Source: Bradyrhizobium lablabi
GTDB lineage: Bacteria; Pseudomonadota; Alphaproteobacteria; Rhizobiales; Xanthobacteraceae
Direction: 5' to 3'
Assembly: GCF_900141755.1 (NCBI RefSeq)
Contig: NZ_LT670844.1
Span: 6,978,501 to 7,042,500 of the forward strand
Length of the DNA: 64,000 bases
Positions 32,755 to 41,901 of the stretch are shown piece after piece; position 1 is the stretch's first letter, and every line of letters begins with the position of its first letter. A program made the position numbers and the translations under genes. A model generated the notes under the pieces. It was not told the DNA's origin. It did not search any database and saw nothing but the letters and a program-made list of their open reading frames with translations.

Positions 32755-33216
32755 ATGGGTTCGCTAAGTCTGCGCGAGAGCCTGATTGGCGCTTGGGAAC
32801 TGGTCAGCGCAATCGAGCGCGATGTGGAGACAGGGGTCGAGAACAACGTGCTGGGCGAACGTCCGCAGGGGTTCATCCTCTATACCCCGGATGGATATAT
32901 GTCCGCCCAGTTGCAAGGCCTGGCGCGGGCGCCATTCGAGGAAGGGGATCTGCTTCGCGGCCGCCCCGAGGAGTATGTCGCGGCGGGGAGTAGTTACATC
33001 GCTTATTCCGGGCGCTTCTTCGTCGATGAAGCCAAGCGCAGCCTGTCGCATGAAATGGCAGTCAGCTTCTTTCCCAACTGGGTTGGTCAACGCCAGGTGC
33101 GGCTGGTGGAAGTCGACAGCAAGCGTCTGCAATTGAGCACCGACGGGCCTCAGCGTTTCAACGGCACATTGAAGACCGCCACGATTCGTTGGCGCAGGGC
33201 CAAGCCCAATTTTTGA
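32755..33216 (+). CDS. Lipocalin-like domain protein
   Basis: 153 residues. LIGAWELVSAIERD at the start, QGFILYTPDGYMSAQL and YSGRFFVDEA match the bacterial lipocalin-like family (PF13924 type). These are small beta barrels found next to SDRs and CoA ligases in degradative clusters, thought to bind or isomerise hydrophobic intermediates. It lies 39 bases after the ligase gene and 29 before the dehydrogenase gene. Confidence 0.8.
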   Translation: MGSLSLRESLIGAWELVSAIERDVETGVENNVLGERPQGFILYTPDGYMSAQLQGLARAPFEEGDLLRGRPEEYVAAGSSYIAYSGRFFVDEAKRSLSHEMAVSFFPNWVGQRQVRLVEVDSKRLQLSTDGPQRFNGTLKTATIRWRRAKPNF

Positions 33217-33245
33217 AGGAGGCCCGCAAAGCAGGGCAGCAGAAT

Positions 33246-34214
33246 ATGGCAAATACCGCAAAGACATCATCGGCCCATGTGGCAGTCGTCGGTACAGGGG
33301 TTATCGGGGCCAGTTGGGCCGCCTGCTTTCTCGCCAGGGGCTTCGACGTTGTCGCAACCGATCCGGCGGAAGGCGCCGAAGCCCGCCTGCATAGCCTCGT
33401 GAGCGATTTCTGGCCCGCCCTTGCGCGTATCGGGCTTGCGCCCGACGCTTCACCGGCCCGGCTGAAATTCGACAGTAATCTCGCAAGCACCGTCGCAGAG
33501 GCCGTCTTCGTTCAGGAGAATGGTCCCGAGCGGGTCGATATCAAACGCGATCTCATTGCGCGGATCGATGCCGCGGCACCGGCGACCACGCTGATAGCCA
33601 CAAGCTCCTCCGGCATTCTGATCAGCGAAATCCAGAATGCGGCAGCACGTCATCCCGAACGTGTGCTGGTCGGCCATCCGTTCAACCCACCGCACCTGAT
33701 TCCCCTGGTCGAAGTCGTCGGCGGACGTACGACCTCGGCTGCAGCAATTGAGCAGGCCATGGCTTTCTATACAGCCCTTGGCAAGAAACCCATCCATATC
33801 CGCCGGGAAATCAAGGGACACGTGGCCAACCGCCTGCAGGCCGCGCTGTGGCGCGAAGCCTTTTACCTCGTCAGCCAGGGTATCGCGTCCGTAAGCGAGG
33901 TCGATATCGCCATCTCCCACGGGCCCGGCCTGCGTTGGGCTCTGCTCGGTCCGTTTCTCAATCTTCATCTTTCCGGCGGACCCGGCGGCATCGCGCATGT
34001 GTTGGAACATCTCGGTCCGCCGCTCGAAAGCTGGTGGCACGATATGGGTACGGTGGCGCTAAGCACCGAATTGAACAAGCGACTGGCCGCTGGCGTGGAT
34101 GAGGAGTTGGCCGGCACCGACTTAGCCGTACTCACCAGCCAGCGAGATGCCCTCCTGCTGGGCTTGCTGGAGCAGAAGGCTGCGATGGACGCTAGAAAAC
34201 CCTCGCTGCTCTAG
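33246..34214 (+). CDS. 3-hydroxyacyl-CoA dehydrogenase family protein
   Basis: 322 residues. The NAD-binding GTGVIGASWAACFLARG is followed by SSSGILISEIQ, VGHPFNPPHLIPLVEVVGG (catalytic His in HPFNPP) and the C-terminal helical domain. The family includes carnitine 3-dehydrogenase and 3-hydroxybutyryl-CoA dehydrogenase. It would oxidise the hydroxyacyl-CoA made by the crotonase. It is the last gene of this plus-strand run; transposase debris starts immediately after. Confidence 0.85.
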   Translation: MANTAKTSSAHVAVVGTGVIGASWAACFLARGFDVVATDPAEGAEARLHSLVSDFWPALARIGLAPDASPARLKFDSNLASTVAEAVFVQENGPERVDIKRDLIARIDAAAPATTLIATSSSGILISEIQNAAARHPERVLVGHPFNPPHLIPLVEVVGGRTTSAAAIEQAMAFYTALGKKPIHIRREIKGHVANRLQAALWREAFYLVSQGIASVSEVDIAISHGPGLRWALLGPFLNLHLSGGPGGIAHVLEHLGPPLESWWHDMGTVALSTELNKRLAAGVDEELAGTDLAVLTSQRDALLLGLLEQKAAMDARKPSLL

Positions 34215-34216
34215 CC

Positions 34217-34410
34217 GAAGTTCGAACCCCTCAAGGTAAGTTCTACCTGCTCGTCGCGATCGACCGCACCCTCCAAGTTCGCTTTTGTCGAAGTGCATGA
34301 AAAGGTCGCGCGCAGCACAGCGGCCGACTTCCTCCGCCGCCTAGTTACGGCTGTGCCATTTAAGATCCACAAGGTGCTTACCGACAACGGCACGCATTTT
34401 ACAACGTCCG
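34217..34410 (+). pseudogene. IS481-type transposase fragment
   Basis: Across a two-base shift, GKFYLLVAIDRT and SKFAFVEVHEKV..STAADFLRRLVTAVPFKIHKVLTDNGTHFT read as the DDE core of IS481-family transposases, including the second catalytic Asp (TDNGTHF). The rest of the element is absent. Confidence 0.7.
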
Positions 34411-34439
34411 GCAACCGCGCATGCCGGCTTGGGGTCAAA

Positions 34440-34469
34440 AACCGATCTTCGGGAATGACTGCTATTGGC
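34440..34469. repeat. 5' half of dispersed palindrome split by the intron
   Basis: GGGAATGACTGCTATTGGC ends here. Joined to GCAAAGCGGACATTCGGC at 36454 it restores the dispersed palindrome seen intact at 19648, 24447, 41537 and 63183. Confidence 0.65.
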
Positions 34470-36453
34470 GTGCGCCGTGCAAAGGCGGCGCTTTCCAGTG
34501 GGTGCAAGCCCCACCCGGCAATCGCTCCAGCCGGAAGCAATCGGAGCAGTCATGGAGGTAACGAAGTGGCTGAAGCCTTCGATTAGCGTGTCGCGAATTG
34601 GCGACAGCGCGAGTGTGCAGGCCGCAACGCGAGTAAACGCTGAGCAAGCCTCGAAAAGGTCGATGTGCAGGCCGACCCGACTGCCATATCGGGGAAGGCT
34701 GATACGGCTAGGTGAACGAGCGAAGATTACGCCTAGCTGCTGCACCGGGGTACTGGCGGCGGCATGTACACAAGGAAAGCGTACGCAACACGGGAAGCCC
34801 CAAGGCGTGGTCAGCGATGACCAACCGGACGCCCGCGAGGGACAGGCCGGGCGCCATGGGGTGGCGGAGAGGTTCGTAGTAACGCTGAAGCCGGGTAACG
34901 CCGGTGGAGGGAAGGGACCTCAGTTCAAGACAGACGCAACAAGTGGTGAGGGATTTGGAGATTGGGCAACCTATCAACTCCGAAAACTGTTCAGAAACTG
35001 CAGAAGGCGTTGCACGCGAAAGCGAAGGCAGAAGCCGGCTATCGCTTCTACGCGCTGTACGACAAGATCAGCCGTGAGGACATTCTGGCCCATGCGTTTG
35101 CCCAGTGCCGCTCCAACAAGGGCGCACCGGGGGTAGACGGTCAGGACTTCGCGGACATCGAGGCGTATGGCGTCGAGCGGTGGCTTGGCGAACTGGCGCT
35201 TGCGCTCCGGGAGGAGAGCTACCATCCGGATCCTATCAGAAGAGTGTTCATCCCGAAGGCCAATGGCAAGCTCAGGCCGCTGGGCATCTCGACCGTGCGG
35301 GATCGGGTCTGCATGACAGCAGCGATGCTGGTGCTGGAACCGATCTTCGAAGCCGACCTTCCACCCGAACAGTACGCGTACCGGCCCGGGCGCAATGCCC
35401 AACAGGCGGTGGTCAAGGTGGAAGAGCTGATGTTCCGGGGCCACCCGGAAGTCGTTGACGCCGACCTCGCGGACTACTTCGGAAGCATCCCCCATGCCGA
35501 GCTATTACAGTCGGTAGCGCGCCGGATCGTTGATCGACGCGTGCTGCATCTGATCAAGATGTGGCTGGAATGCCCCGTGGAAGAAACCGATGATCGAGGA
35601 AGGAAGACACGCACGACCGAAGCCCGGGACAACCGGCGCGGCATTCCGCAGGGTTCACCCATCTCACCGTTGCTGGCGAATATATACATGCGCCGGTTCG
35701 TGCTGGGATGGAAGAAGCTCGGACTGGAGCAACGCCTCGGCAGTCGTATCGTGACCTATGCCGATGATCTTGTGATCCTGTGCAAGAAGGGCGAAGCCGA
35801 TGAGGCATTGCAACAACTGCGCAAGATCATGAGCAAGCTGAAGCTCACGGTCAACGAGGAGAAGACACGAATCTGCAAGGTCCCGGAAGGGGAGTTCGAC
35901 TTTCTGGGGTACACGTTCGGACGAATGTATTCTGTGAGAACCGGCCAGGCGCGCCTGGGTTACCGGCCATCGAAGAAGAGCATCAAGCGCATGGTTGAGC
36001 AAATCCATGCACTGACGGACCGAACGGGGACATGGCAAGAGGTCACTAAGCTGGTGGGCACAGTGAACCGCACGCTGCGCGGATGGGCGAACTACTTTCG
36101 AGTAGGCACCGTCAGCAAGGCGTATCGGGCACTCGACAGCTACACAGCGATGCGGCTGCGCCGGTGGTTGCAGTTCAAGCACAAAACCAGGCGTCGCAAG
36201 GGCGGGAGCTATCCACTCTCGCATCTTTACGGGCACTTTGGGCTCGTACGCCTGAGCAGGCTTGGGCACGACGTGCCGTGGGTGAAGGCGTGAAGTTTTG
36301 TCCGAGAGCTGGATGCGGGAAATCTGCCTGTCCAGTTCGATGAGCGGGGTGTGGAAACGGGGACATGGTCGAACCAGTAAGGCACCGCCGAACGAAAGGG
36401 GCGGAAACAGATATGTTCGAACCTAAAGCTACCGCGTCACACCTCGACTCTAC
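34470..36453 (+). mobile_element. Complete group II intron
   Basis: It starts GTGCGCC and ends CTCTAC. Domain V is recognisable at about 36304-36338 (GAGAGCTGGATGCGGGAAAT with its complementary GTCCAGTTC strand). The reverse transcriptase/maturase lies in domain IV. Both borders are set independently by the interrupted palindrome: removing 34470-36453 rejoins TTGGC to GCAAAGCGG. At 1984 bp it is of ordinary size for a bacterial intron. It is inserted in a hairpin, as hairpin-targeting intron classes prefer. Confidence 0.8.
34962..36293 (+). CDS. ltrA: Group II intron reverse transcriptase/maturase
   Basis: The open frame has 443 codons. Reverse-transcriptase blocks are present: [60 protein letters not shown] and the catalytic TYADDLVIL. 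The maturase (X/GIIM) domain follows ([21 protein letters not shown]). No HNH endonuclease domain is present at the C-terminus. It splices the intron RNA and copies it into DNA during mobility. No frameshift is seen, so it may be active. Confidence 0.9.
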   Translation: MGNLSTPKTVQKLQKALHAKAKAEAGYRFYALYDKISREDILAHAFAQCRSNKGAPGVDGQDFADIEAYGVERWLGELALALREESYHPDPIRRVFIPKANGKLRPLGISTVRDRVCMTAAMLVLEPIFEADLPPEQYAYRPGRNAQQAVVKVEELMFRGHPEVVDADLADYFGSIPHAELLQSVARRIVDRRVLHLIKMWLECPVEETDDRGRKTRTTEARDNRRGIPQGSPISPLLANIYMRRFVLGWKKLGLEQRLGSRIVTYADDLVILCKKGEADEALQQLRKIMSKLKLTVNEEKTRICKVPEGEFDFLGYTFGRMYSVRTGQARLGYRPSKKSIKRMVEQIHALTDRTGTWQEVTKLVGTVNRTLRGWANYFRVGTVSKAYRALDSYTAMRLRRWLQFKHKTRRRKGGSYPLSHLYGHFGLVRLSRLGHDVPWVKA

Positions 36454-36472
36454 GCAAAGCGGACATTCGGCA
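36454..36472. repeat. 3' half of the split dispersed palindrome
   Basis: GCAAAGCGGACATTCGGC continues the palindrome interrupted by the group II intron. Confidence 0.6.
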
Positions 36473-36505
36473 AAAGGCTGACGTCAGCTAAGTGCCACTT
36501 GCAGA

Positions 36506-36533
36506 CGGTTGGTCACGTGGCCGCGACCAACCG
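36506..36533. terminator. Hairpin downstream of the AEC gene
   Basis: CGGTTGGTC and GACCAACCG pair perfectly over a ten-base loop. It lies 18 bases past the stop of the minus-strand transporter gene. There is no strong T run, so termination is only probable. Confidence 0.5.
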
Positions 36534-36550
36534 GACTATTGAACGTTCGC

Positions 36551-37489
36551 TCAGCCGACCCCAAGCCAGATCATCAAGAGGGAGAGAGTGACCAGTGACA
36601 TACCCGTCGAGACGACGACAGCTGACGACACGGTCTCGACATGTACGTTGTATTGCTGAGCAATGACGTAGGGATTCGCCCCGATGGGCATCGCCGAGAG
36701 AATTATAGCCGCCTGTGACCACAACGGGTCCAGAACAAATACGTAGGTCACCAGCGCGAACGTCAGAGCGGGATTGGCGATGACTTTCAGCGCTGTGAGC
36801 CATATCACTTCGGTCGCATTGCCCGTTAGTTTGCTATCGATCAGCGACAGCCCCAAAGCGAACAGGGCGGCCGGGGCCACCGCGGCGGCCATCAGATCGA
36901 GGTAGTTGCTGGCCACCTTGGGAAGAGGGAGCGCGGTTATCGCAAAGAGGATGCCGAGCAGTGGCGAGATCACTAGCGGGTTGCGCAAAATTGTACCGGC
37001 CAACTGCACGGCCAGGCGAAGCGCCGATGGTTCTGTTGCACGTGCGCCCTCCAGGACGGCGATGGCACCGCAAATGAGCAGTAAGGTGATACTAAGGGCG
37101 GCAACGATCGAGGGTAGTGCCCCATCCGGTCCGTAGGCCGTCAGGAGAAGCGGCAGCCCCATAGTAAACACATTCCCGAATACGGCAGCGAGCCCGGCAA
37201 TACTGAGTGTCGCCACATCATGGCGAAACCAAAAGCGCCCAACGACCAGTGCAATCGGAAGCGTCAGCATCGAACCGCCGACAAAGGCGCCGATAAAAGG
37301 CCAGTTGAAGATCTTATCGATCGGCGCTCGGGCCGTAGCGATGAAAAGGGCGGGAGGCACCGCGAAATAAAAGACGAAGCGGTTGAGGGCGGCTGCTGAG
37401 TCCCGCCCCAATACCTCGAGGCGCCCGGCAAGATAGCCGGTCAAGATGATCCCGAAGATGGGAAGGACAACATTGATGAGGGCGTTCAT
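36551..37489 (-). CDS. AEC-family (auxin efflux carrier-like) permease
   Basis: 312 residues with about ten membrane helices in two five-helix halves. The N-terminal half has GYLAGRLEVLG and FYFAVPPALF; the C-terminal half has AIILSAMPIGANPYVIAQQY, which is typical of the AEC family. These bacterial relatives of PIN proteins carry organic acids such as malate. It may have served uptake or export for the neighbouring catabolic cluster. It faces the intron and is preceded by a broken crotonase copy. Confidence 0.85.
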   Translation of the reverse strand: MNALINVVLPIFGIILTGYLAGRLEVLGRDSAAALNRFVFYFAVPPALFIATARAPIDKIFNWPFIGAFVGGSMLTLPIALVVGRFWFRHDVATLSIAGLAAVFGNVFTMGLPLLLTAYGPDGALPSIVAALSITLLLICGAIAVLEGARATEPSALRLAVQLAGTILRNPLVISPLLGILFAITALPLPKVASNYLDLMAAAVAPAALFALGLSLIDSKLTGNATEVIWLTALKVIANPALTFALVTYVFVLDPLWSQAAIILSAMPIGANPYVIAQQYNVHVETVSSAVVVSTGMSLVTLSLLMIWLGVG

Positions 37490-37569
37490 CGCATCTCAAG
37501 GCTGAGCGATCGGGGAGAGCTCAGCGCACACTAGTGCTATGCCGGTTGTAAGAATGGGGCTCAACGCCA

Positions 37570-37820
37570 GTCAAAGCGAACAGGCACGGTGCCGGCCGAA
37601 AAATGCTTTCCCTCGCCGTGCAAGATAACGGCGCGCTTCTGCTCCGGCGGATCGCTGAACCACGCTGGTTTGCGATCAGGCTGTTCGGCAGAATCTGCCT
37701 TGCCTGGGTCTCATCCAGGCGCACGTCACTTTGTGATCGGTCCGAGCTCATTTGTCCGTCATGTTCCATCAGGAGCGGTTTCGTACGCGAATTGTCGATT
37801 TGATCGATCGGACGAGACAT
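37570..37820 (-). pseudogene. Broken copy of the crotonase gene 5' end
   Basis: From 37820 it reads MSRPIDQIDNSRTKPLLMEH, closely like the start of the gene at 29981. After NSLIANQRGS there is a deletion and frame change; the region matching the intact gene's RAIILHGEGKHFSAGA is then out of frame. Nothing later is present. It is inverted relative to the intact gene. Confidence 0.7.
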
Positions 37821-37835
37821 ATCGAAACTCTTCAT

Positions 37836-38455
37836 TGGCTCTCGTGTGGGACTAAATTGCTCCGACCCACCCCTCTATGCTGCTTTGATATTGCGTCCTG
37901 CAAACCTAGATCAGCCGACAATCAGCGTCATTGGCTGTTGACGCCCTCTCGCTCGTACGGCGGCGCACTGCGCGTTGCGCCCGAGAGTTCATTGGAGGTA
38001 GCGTCGCAAGGCTCATCGGCTTGACGTACGCCAGGGTCATAAGCTTAAGCCTCACCATCACACAACTGCGTGACACGTCCATCGGGGCGAAGAGGCAACT
38101 TCAATTCGCGAGTCGATACTGAAACGCCGAAATACCCCGGCACTGCCTCCCTTATAATTTGGTCCCGCTGGGGCAAATAAGGAATTTCTCGATACTCCTG
38201 GTCATTTCGAGACGTCTCGTTTTACAACACGAGGCGTCTTTCGTAAACACTGCGGTGTTGCGCGGTGTAGGTCGCTTCGTCGTTGTACTTTTTCCGTTCA
38301 CCGCAGCACGCCAGATGATCCCCTCGCCTTTGGATACTGAGGGGATCATCAGGCGGCTCGCTGCTGAGGTCGCCGGAGCGTGCGACCGGCACGTCCGGCG
38401 GTCTGCAAGATCGGCCGAGCGAGTGGAGCACGCCGCTAAGCGCCGCGCGCGCTAC
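37836..38455. other. No intact gene seen
   Basis: About 0.6 kb without a supported gene. A 12-bp perfect palindrome CGAGACGTCTCG lies at 38208-38219, followed 11 bases later by the related CGAGGCGTCTTTCG; the pair could be an operator for a TetR-like protein no longer present. Confidence 0.45.
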
Positions 38456-38560
38456 AGCAACATGTTCCGCCGTCGACGGTGTAGAGAGACGATGTGACGA
38501 ACGAGGCGTCGTCAGACAAGAGAAATTCCATGACTGCGGTGACTTCATGTGGCTCGCCAT
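38456..38560 (-). pseudogene. SDR C-terminal fragment
   Basis: GEPHEVTAVMEFLLSDDAS, then FVTSSLYTVDGG, is the standard C-terminal end of short-chain dehydrogenases. The upstream part is replaced by transposase debris starting at about 38576. Confidence 0.65.
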
Positions 38561-38575
38561 AGCTATGCCCGTCGG

Positions 38576-38790
38576 AAATCAAACTCGCACATACAGATGA
38601 TGAAGTCCGCCGAGGAGCGGCGTAGGCAAAATCCGACCAACGGCAAGTACTGTTCGCGACGACCGCGCTCCTCGTTGACTGAAAGGTGCGTGCGAGCCGT
38701 TGTAGTAGGTCGTGTATCGCAGCAGATGGCGGAGCCGCGGGGCCAGCCTTCCGCCGATGAGATAGCTGTCATACAAGCGATATAAAGGAT
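38576..38790 (-). pseudogene. Transposase (integrase-core) C-terminal remnant, copy A
   Basis: Reading frames on the minus strand give fragments of THLSLN-type sequence and end with VGRILPTPLLGGLHHLYVRV and a stop. The same C-terminal signature ends the remnant at 40797. Several frameshifts. Confidence 0.5.
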
Positions 38791-39234
38791 GGTCTCGTCT
38801 GTACCGCTGTCGTCAACGATCCAATGTGTCGATCGACGAAGAGTGGCTGGCACTATCCCGATCGTGTCTGCCAAGTTTATGCGCAGCTGAATGGCTACGG
38901 ATCCGATAGCGTCGCTGGCTCGGCACCTTGTTTGCACGCTTCCTTCCAAACTCAATCTGACGCTCCCGCGTCAGGTCCTGAAGTTTTACGGCGCCAGGTG
39001 AAATCTTGAGCGCTTCCATCACTGCTGCTTTAGATCGGCGAGGAAGCTCGCCCACTTCGTGCGTATCCTGATTGTGGAGATCGATCAGATTACCGAACGT
39101 ACGGACCCATCGCCGAGCGGTGTGCCCGCCGTTTACTTGTCACACAGCAATCCGATCCTTTTTCGGGAGAGGCGCTGGTTACATCTGCAACGCGGCGGCT
39201 TAGTCCTGTAATCACCGTGTAATACGCGCCACCT
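38791..39234. other. No gene recognised
   Basis: A minus-strand frame (38813-39055) has RSKAAVMEALKISPGAVKLQ and DLTRERQIEFGRKRAN, which looks protein-like but is not recognised. Otherwise it is probably decayed DNA and the promoter of the oxidase gene. Confidence 0.35.
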
Positions 39235-40665
39235 ATGTTCTCGTCCCCGCCTCTGTTCATTTCTACAAGGAACAACGTGGTCACTCCGAAGTTCAGGCGG
39301 CGCGATGGCACTGCCGTAGACAAGGCGACTATCGAGGCGTTCAGACATGGATTCCAGGGGCAAGTGTTGCTACCGAGCGATGCCGGATACTCCTCGGCTC
39401 GACGCATCTGGAATGCGAGCATCGATAAGCATCCCGGCTTGATCTCCCGCTGTTCGGGGGTAGTGGACGTAGTTCGCGCGGTGAAGTTTGCGCGCGCGAA
39501 CAATCTTCTCGTCGCCGTCAAAAGCGGCGGTCACAACGTCGCCGGCCGGGCCCTGTGCGACGATGGTATCGTCATCGATCTCTCGGCGATGAATGGCGTT
39601 TCCGTTGATCCAGAGCTGCGGACGGTGCGCGTGCAGGCGGGAGCGCTGCTGGGCGAGGTCGATCGCGAAACCCATCTGCATGGCTTGGCCGTCCCGTCCG
39701 GCGTCGTCTCGAAAACGGGCATCGCCGGCCTAACGCTTGGCGGCGGCGTCGGATGGCTGGTGCGCAAATACGGGCTGACCTGCGACAACGTCCTCTCCTG
39801 CGAAGTCGTCACCGCCGAGGGCGCGATCGTCACCGCTGATGCCGAGACAAACGCGGACCTGTTCTGGGGGCTACGCGGTGGGGGAGGGAATTTCGGCATC
39901 GTGACCTCTTTCCTGTTCCAAGCGCATCCGGTCTCGACTGTGCTGGGGGGCGTCATCGTTCATGCGCGCCCCCAGGCGGCGGCTGTATTTCGCTATTACC
40001 GCGATTTCATGGCGTCCGCTCCGGAGGAACTGACGGCGTATGCCGGCCTGATATCAACGCCGGAGGGTATGCCTGCCGTCGCCGTGATGGCCTGCTATTG
40101 CGGCGATCTTGCTGAGGGCGAACGCGTCCTCAAGCCGCTGCGGGCATTCGGTTCGCCGCTCCTCGACGCAATCCAGCCGATGCCGTTTCCGGTCATGCAG
40201 AGACTTGCCGATGAAGCGAGCCCGGACAACGTCCACAACTATTGGAAATCGACTTTCTTGAATGAGCTCAGCGATGAAACCATCGATCTGATCGTCGAGC
40301 ATGGTAATCGCGCGGAGTCTCCGCTGACCCACGTCCTCATACAATTGTTCAACGGACAAGTGGGTAGAGTCGGCAACGCCGACACGGCGTTTGCACAGCG
40401 GCAGGCGGGGTATAATGTCGGCATCGAGGCGAAGTGGATCGATCCTGCCGAGAGCGAAAAACATACCACCTGGGCGCGTGCTTTTTCGGAAGCGCTGAAA
40501 CCCTATTCAAGCAAAGCCTACCTATTGAATTTCCTCGGGGATGAAGACCCGGATCTTGTCCGGGGCGCGTTTGGGAGCAATCACGCACGACTGGTCGAAC
40601 TCAAGACCAAGTACGATCCGACAAACTTCTTCAGCCTCAACCAAAACGTGGAGCCTAGACGCTGA
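39235..40665 (+). CDS. FAD-linked oxidase, berberine-bridge-enzyme-like
   Basis: 476 residues; an alternative start is the GTG near 39278. The FAD domain has KSGGHNVAGRALCDDG, where the His is the usual covalent flavin attachment site, and VQAGALLGEVDRETHLHGLAVPSG, TLGGGVGWLVRKYG and WGLRGGGGNFGIVTSF. The C-terminus YDPTNFFSLNQNVEP is the berberine-bridge motif. The Cys for a second flavin bond is not in its plant position. These enzymes oxidise sugars, alkaloids or aromatic alcohols with O2. Flanked by transposase remnants, so probably acquired. Confidence 0.85.
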   Translation: MFSSPPLFISTRNNVVTPKFRRRDGTAVDKATIEAFRHGFQGQVLLPSDAGYSSARRIWNASIDKHPGLISRCSGVVDVVRAVKFARANNLLVAVKSGGHNVAGRALCDDGIVIDLSAMNGVSVDPELRTVRVQAGALLGEVDRETHLHGLAVPSGVVSKTGIAGLTLGGGVGWLVRKYGLTCDNVLSCEVVTAEGAIVTADAETNADLFWGLRGGGGNFGIVTSFLFQAHPVSTVLGGVIVHARPQAAAVFRYYRDFMASAPEELTAYAGLISTPEGMPAVAVMACYCGDLAEGERVLKPLRAFGSPLLDAIQPMPFPVMQRLADEASPDNVHNYWKSTFLNELSDETIDLIVEHGNRAESPLTHVLIQLFNGQVGRVGNADTAFAQRQAGYNVGIEAKWIDPAESEKHTTWARAFSEALKPYSSKAYLLNFLGDEDPDLVRGAFGSNHARLVELKTKYDPTNFFSLNQNVEPRR

Positions 40666-40796
40666 TCCTCTCGGCGCCGTGCTTTTGCGCATTGCCTGAT
40701 CGCGAAAACCGCGGGCGGGTGACCGGCTTTGCCCAGATCGTTATTGCGGCGGCGTAGCGGTCCTCGCCCGGCATTGACAGCCTGTGTCTGTCGTAA

Positions 40797-41165
40797 ATCA
40801 AATCCGGACATACTGGTGGTGCAATCCACCCAAGATCGGACGGCAAAGAATGTAAATCCAGCGCTCTGAATGGGGCGCGGCGCCGGCGCATCCTTGTTCA
40901 ACGATAGATGCGTAGGTACCTCATTGTAGGACAGCAGGATGTGACGGAGGTGTCGCTCGCCTAACACAACAACGTAGTTCCCGTCGGATCGAACGATCGA
41001 ACCGATCAGCCTTTCAGCATATGCGTTTTGCCACGGGGAACGCGGCGATGTTGGTCGGTCGCGAATGCCCATCGATCGGAGTCTGCGGATAAGGACCTCA
41101 CCATAGGCTCCGTCCCGGTCACGACCGAAACAGATCTGCGACCATCCAAACAATGAGCCTGACAA
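40797..41165 (-). pseudogene. Transposase (integrase-core) remnant, copy B
   Basis: RDRDGAYGEVLIRRLRSMGI, RPTSPRSPWQNAYAERLIGS and VVLGERHLRHILLSY plus THLSLNKDAPAPRP are a DDE integrase core and C-terminus. The frame then shifts, and GGLHHQYVRI ends the original protein near 40797. The N-terminal half is missing. Confidence 0.7.
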
Positions 41166-41202
41166 GATCTCTCATCCCGCAACACTGGCGATTTCGGAAT
41201 TA

Positions 41203-41457
41203 ATGCTGCACGGCATGAACTACGGGTTCAGCCCTGACGCGCGCCACGCGTTCATCCGTCACATCGCGCTGCGCAAGACCCAGCCGCTATTTTCCAACGC
41301 GCGCTCGATCCGCAACGCGCTCGACCGCATGCGGCTGCGCCAGGCCAGCCGCCTCGTCGCCGATCTCGACCGCGTGCTGACCGCCGACGACATCATGTCG
41401 CTGGAGGTATCCGATGTCCCTGCCAGCCGGGTGTTCTTGAGCAGCTCTGGCGGGTGA
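41203..41457 (+). pseudogene. CbbX (Rubisco activase) C-terminal fragment
   Basis: 84 residues. MNYGFSPDARHAFIRHIALR and FSNARSIRNALDRMRLRQASRLV match the C-terminal lid of the AAA+ protein CbbX, which remodels red-type Rubisco. The AAA core is absent and there are no Rubisco genes nearby. A stranded fragment. Confidence 0.65.
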
Positions 41458-41536
41458 AGTCGACGTGGTGCGAGCTCGAAGCTTAAAGTCCTAACGCCTG
41501 TTTCGTTTTGGCCCGGCTGAATCGACGATCGATTCT

Positions 41537-41569
41537 GACCGGCCGCTTTTGGCGCAAAGCGGCCGTTCA
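41537..41569. repeat. Dispersed palindrome, copy 4
   Basis: GACCGGCCGCTTTTGGCGCA then AAGCGGCCGTTC: perfect GGCCGCTTT and AAAGCGGCC arms around TGGCGC, slightly longer than the other copies. Confidence 0.7.
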
Positions 41570-41639
41570 TACGCAAACGGGATATCGTGGTCGATAACGA
41601 ATGAGTAGAAAACTATCCAGTTTCCAACCGGCAAGGAGA

Positions 41640-41790
41640 TCGCAATAAGGCGACCGAAAGCATGCTGTTCGGAAATGCCCGCAGCCAGCGCTCGAGTCTC
41701 GTCCGGTAGGATGATGTCTTCCTCCCGACCACGACCAGCGTCGGCACCTGGATTTGGGCTAATGACGATCTGGTGTCTGACCGTGTCCCC
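41640..41790 (-). pseudogene. Alpha/beta-hydrolase fragment, frameshifted
   Basis: One minus frame reads AQIQVPTLVVVGR, the usual strand before the catalytic Asp. A shifted frame continues EEDIILPDETRALAAGIS, the loop with the Asp and following helix. Only this short section remains. Confidence 0.5.
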
Positions 41791-41901
41791 AATAGCGACG
41801 TTTTGAATCTCAGTCATTTTCTCTGTTCTCTGTCGGTGGTTGACCCACTCGATTATTTGGTTTGGGAGGACGGCGAGAGCGAGCTCGCCGCCCCGGTCGT
41901 G

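Noticed and set aside
34465..34961. Separate coding gene in the 0.5 kb before the intron reverse transcriptase
   Set aside because: This stretch is the structured 5' domains of the group II intron; the open frames there have no protein-like features.
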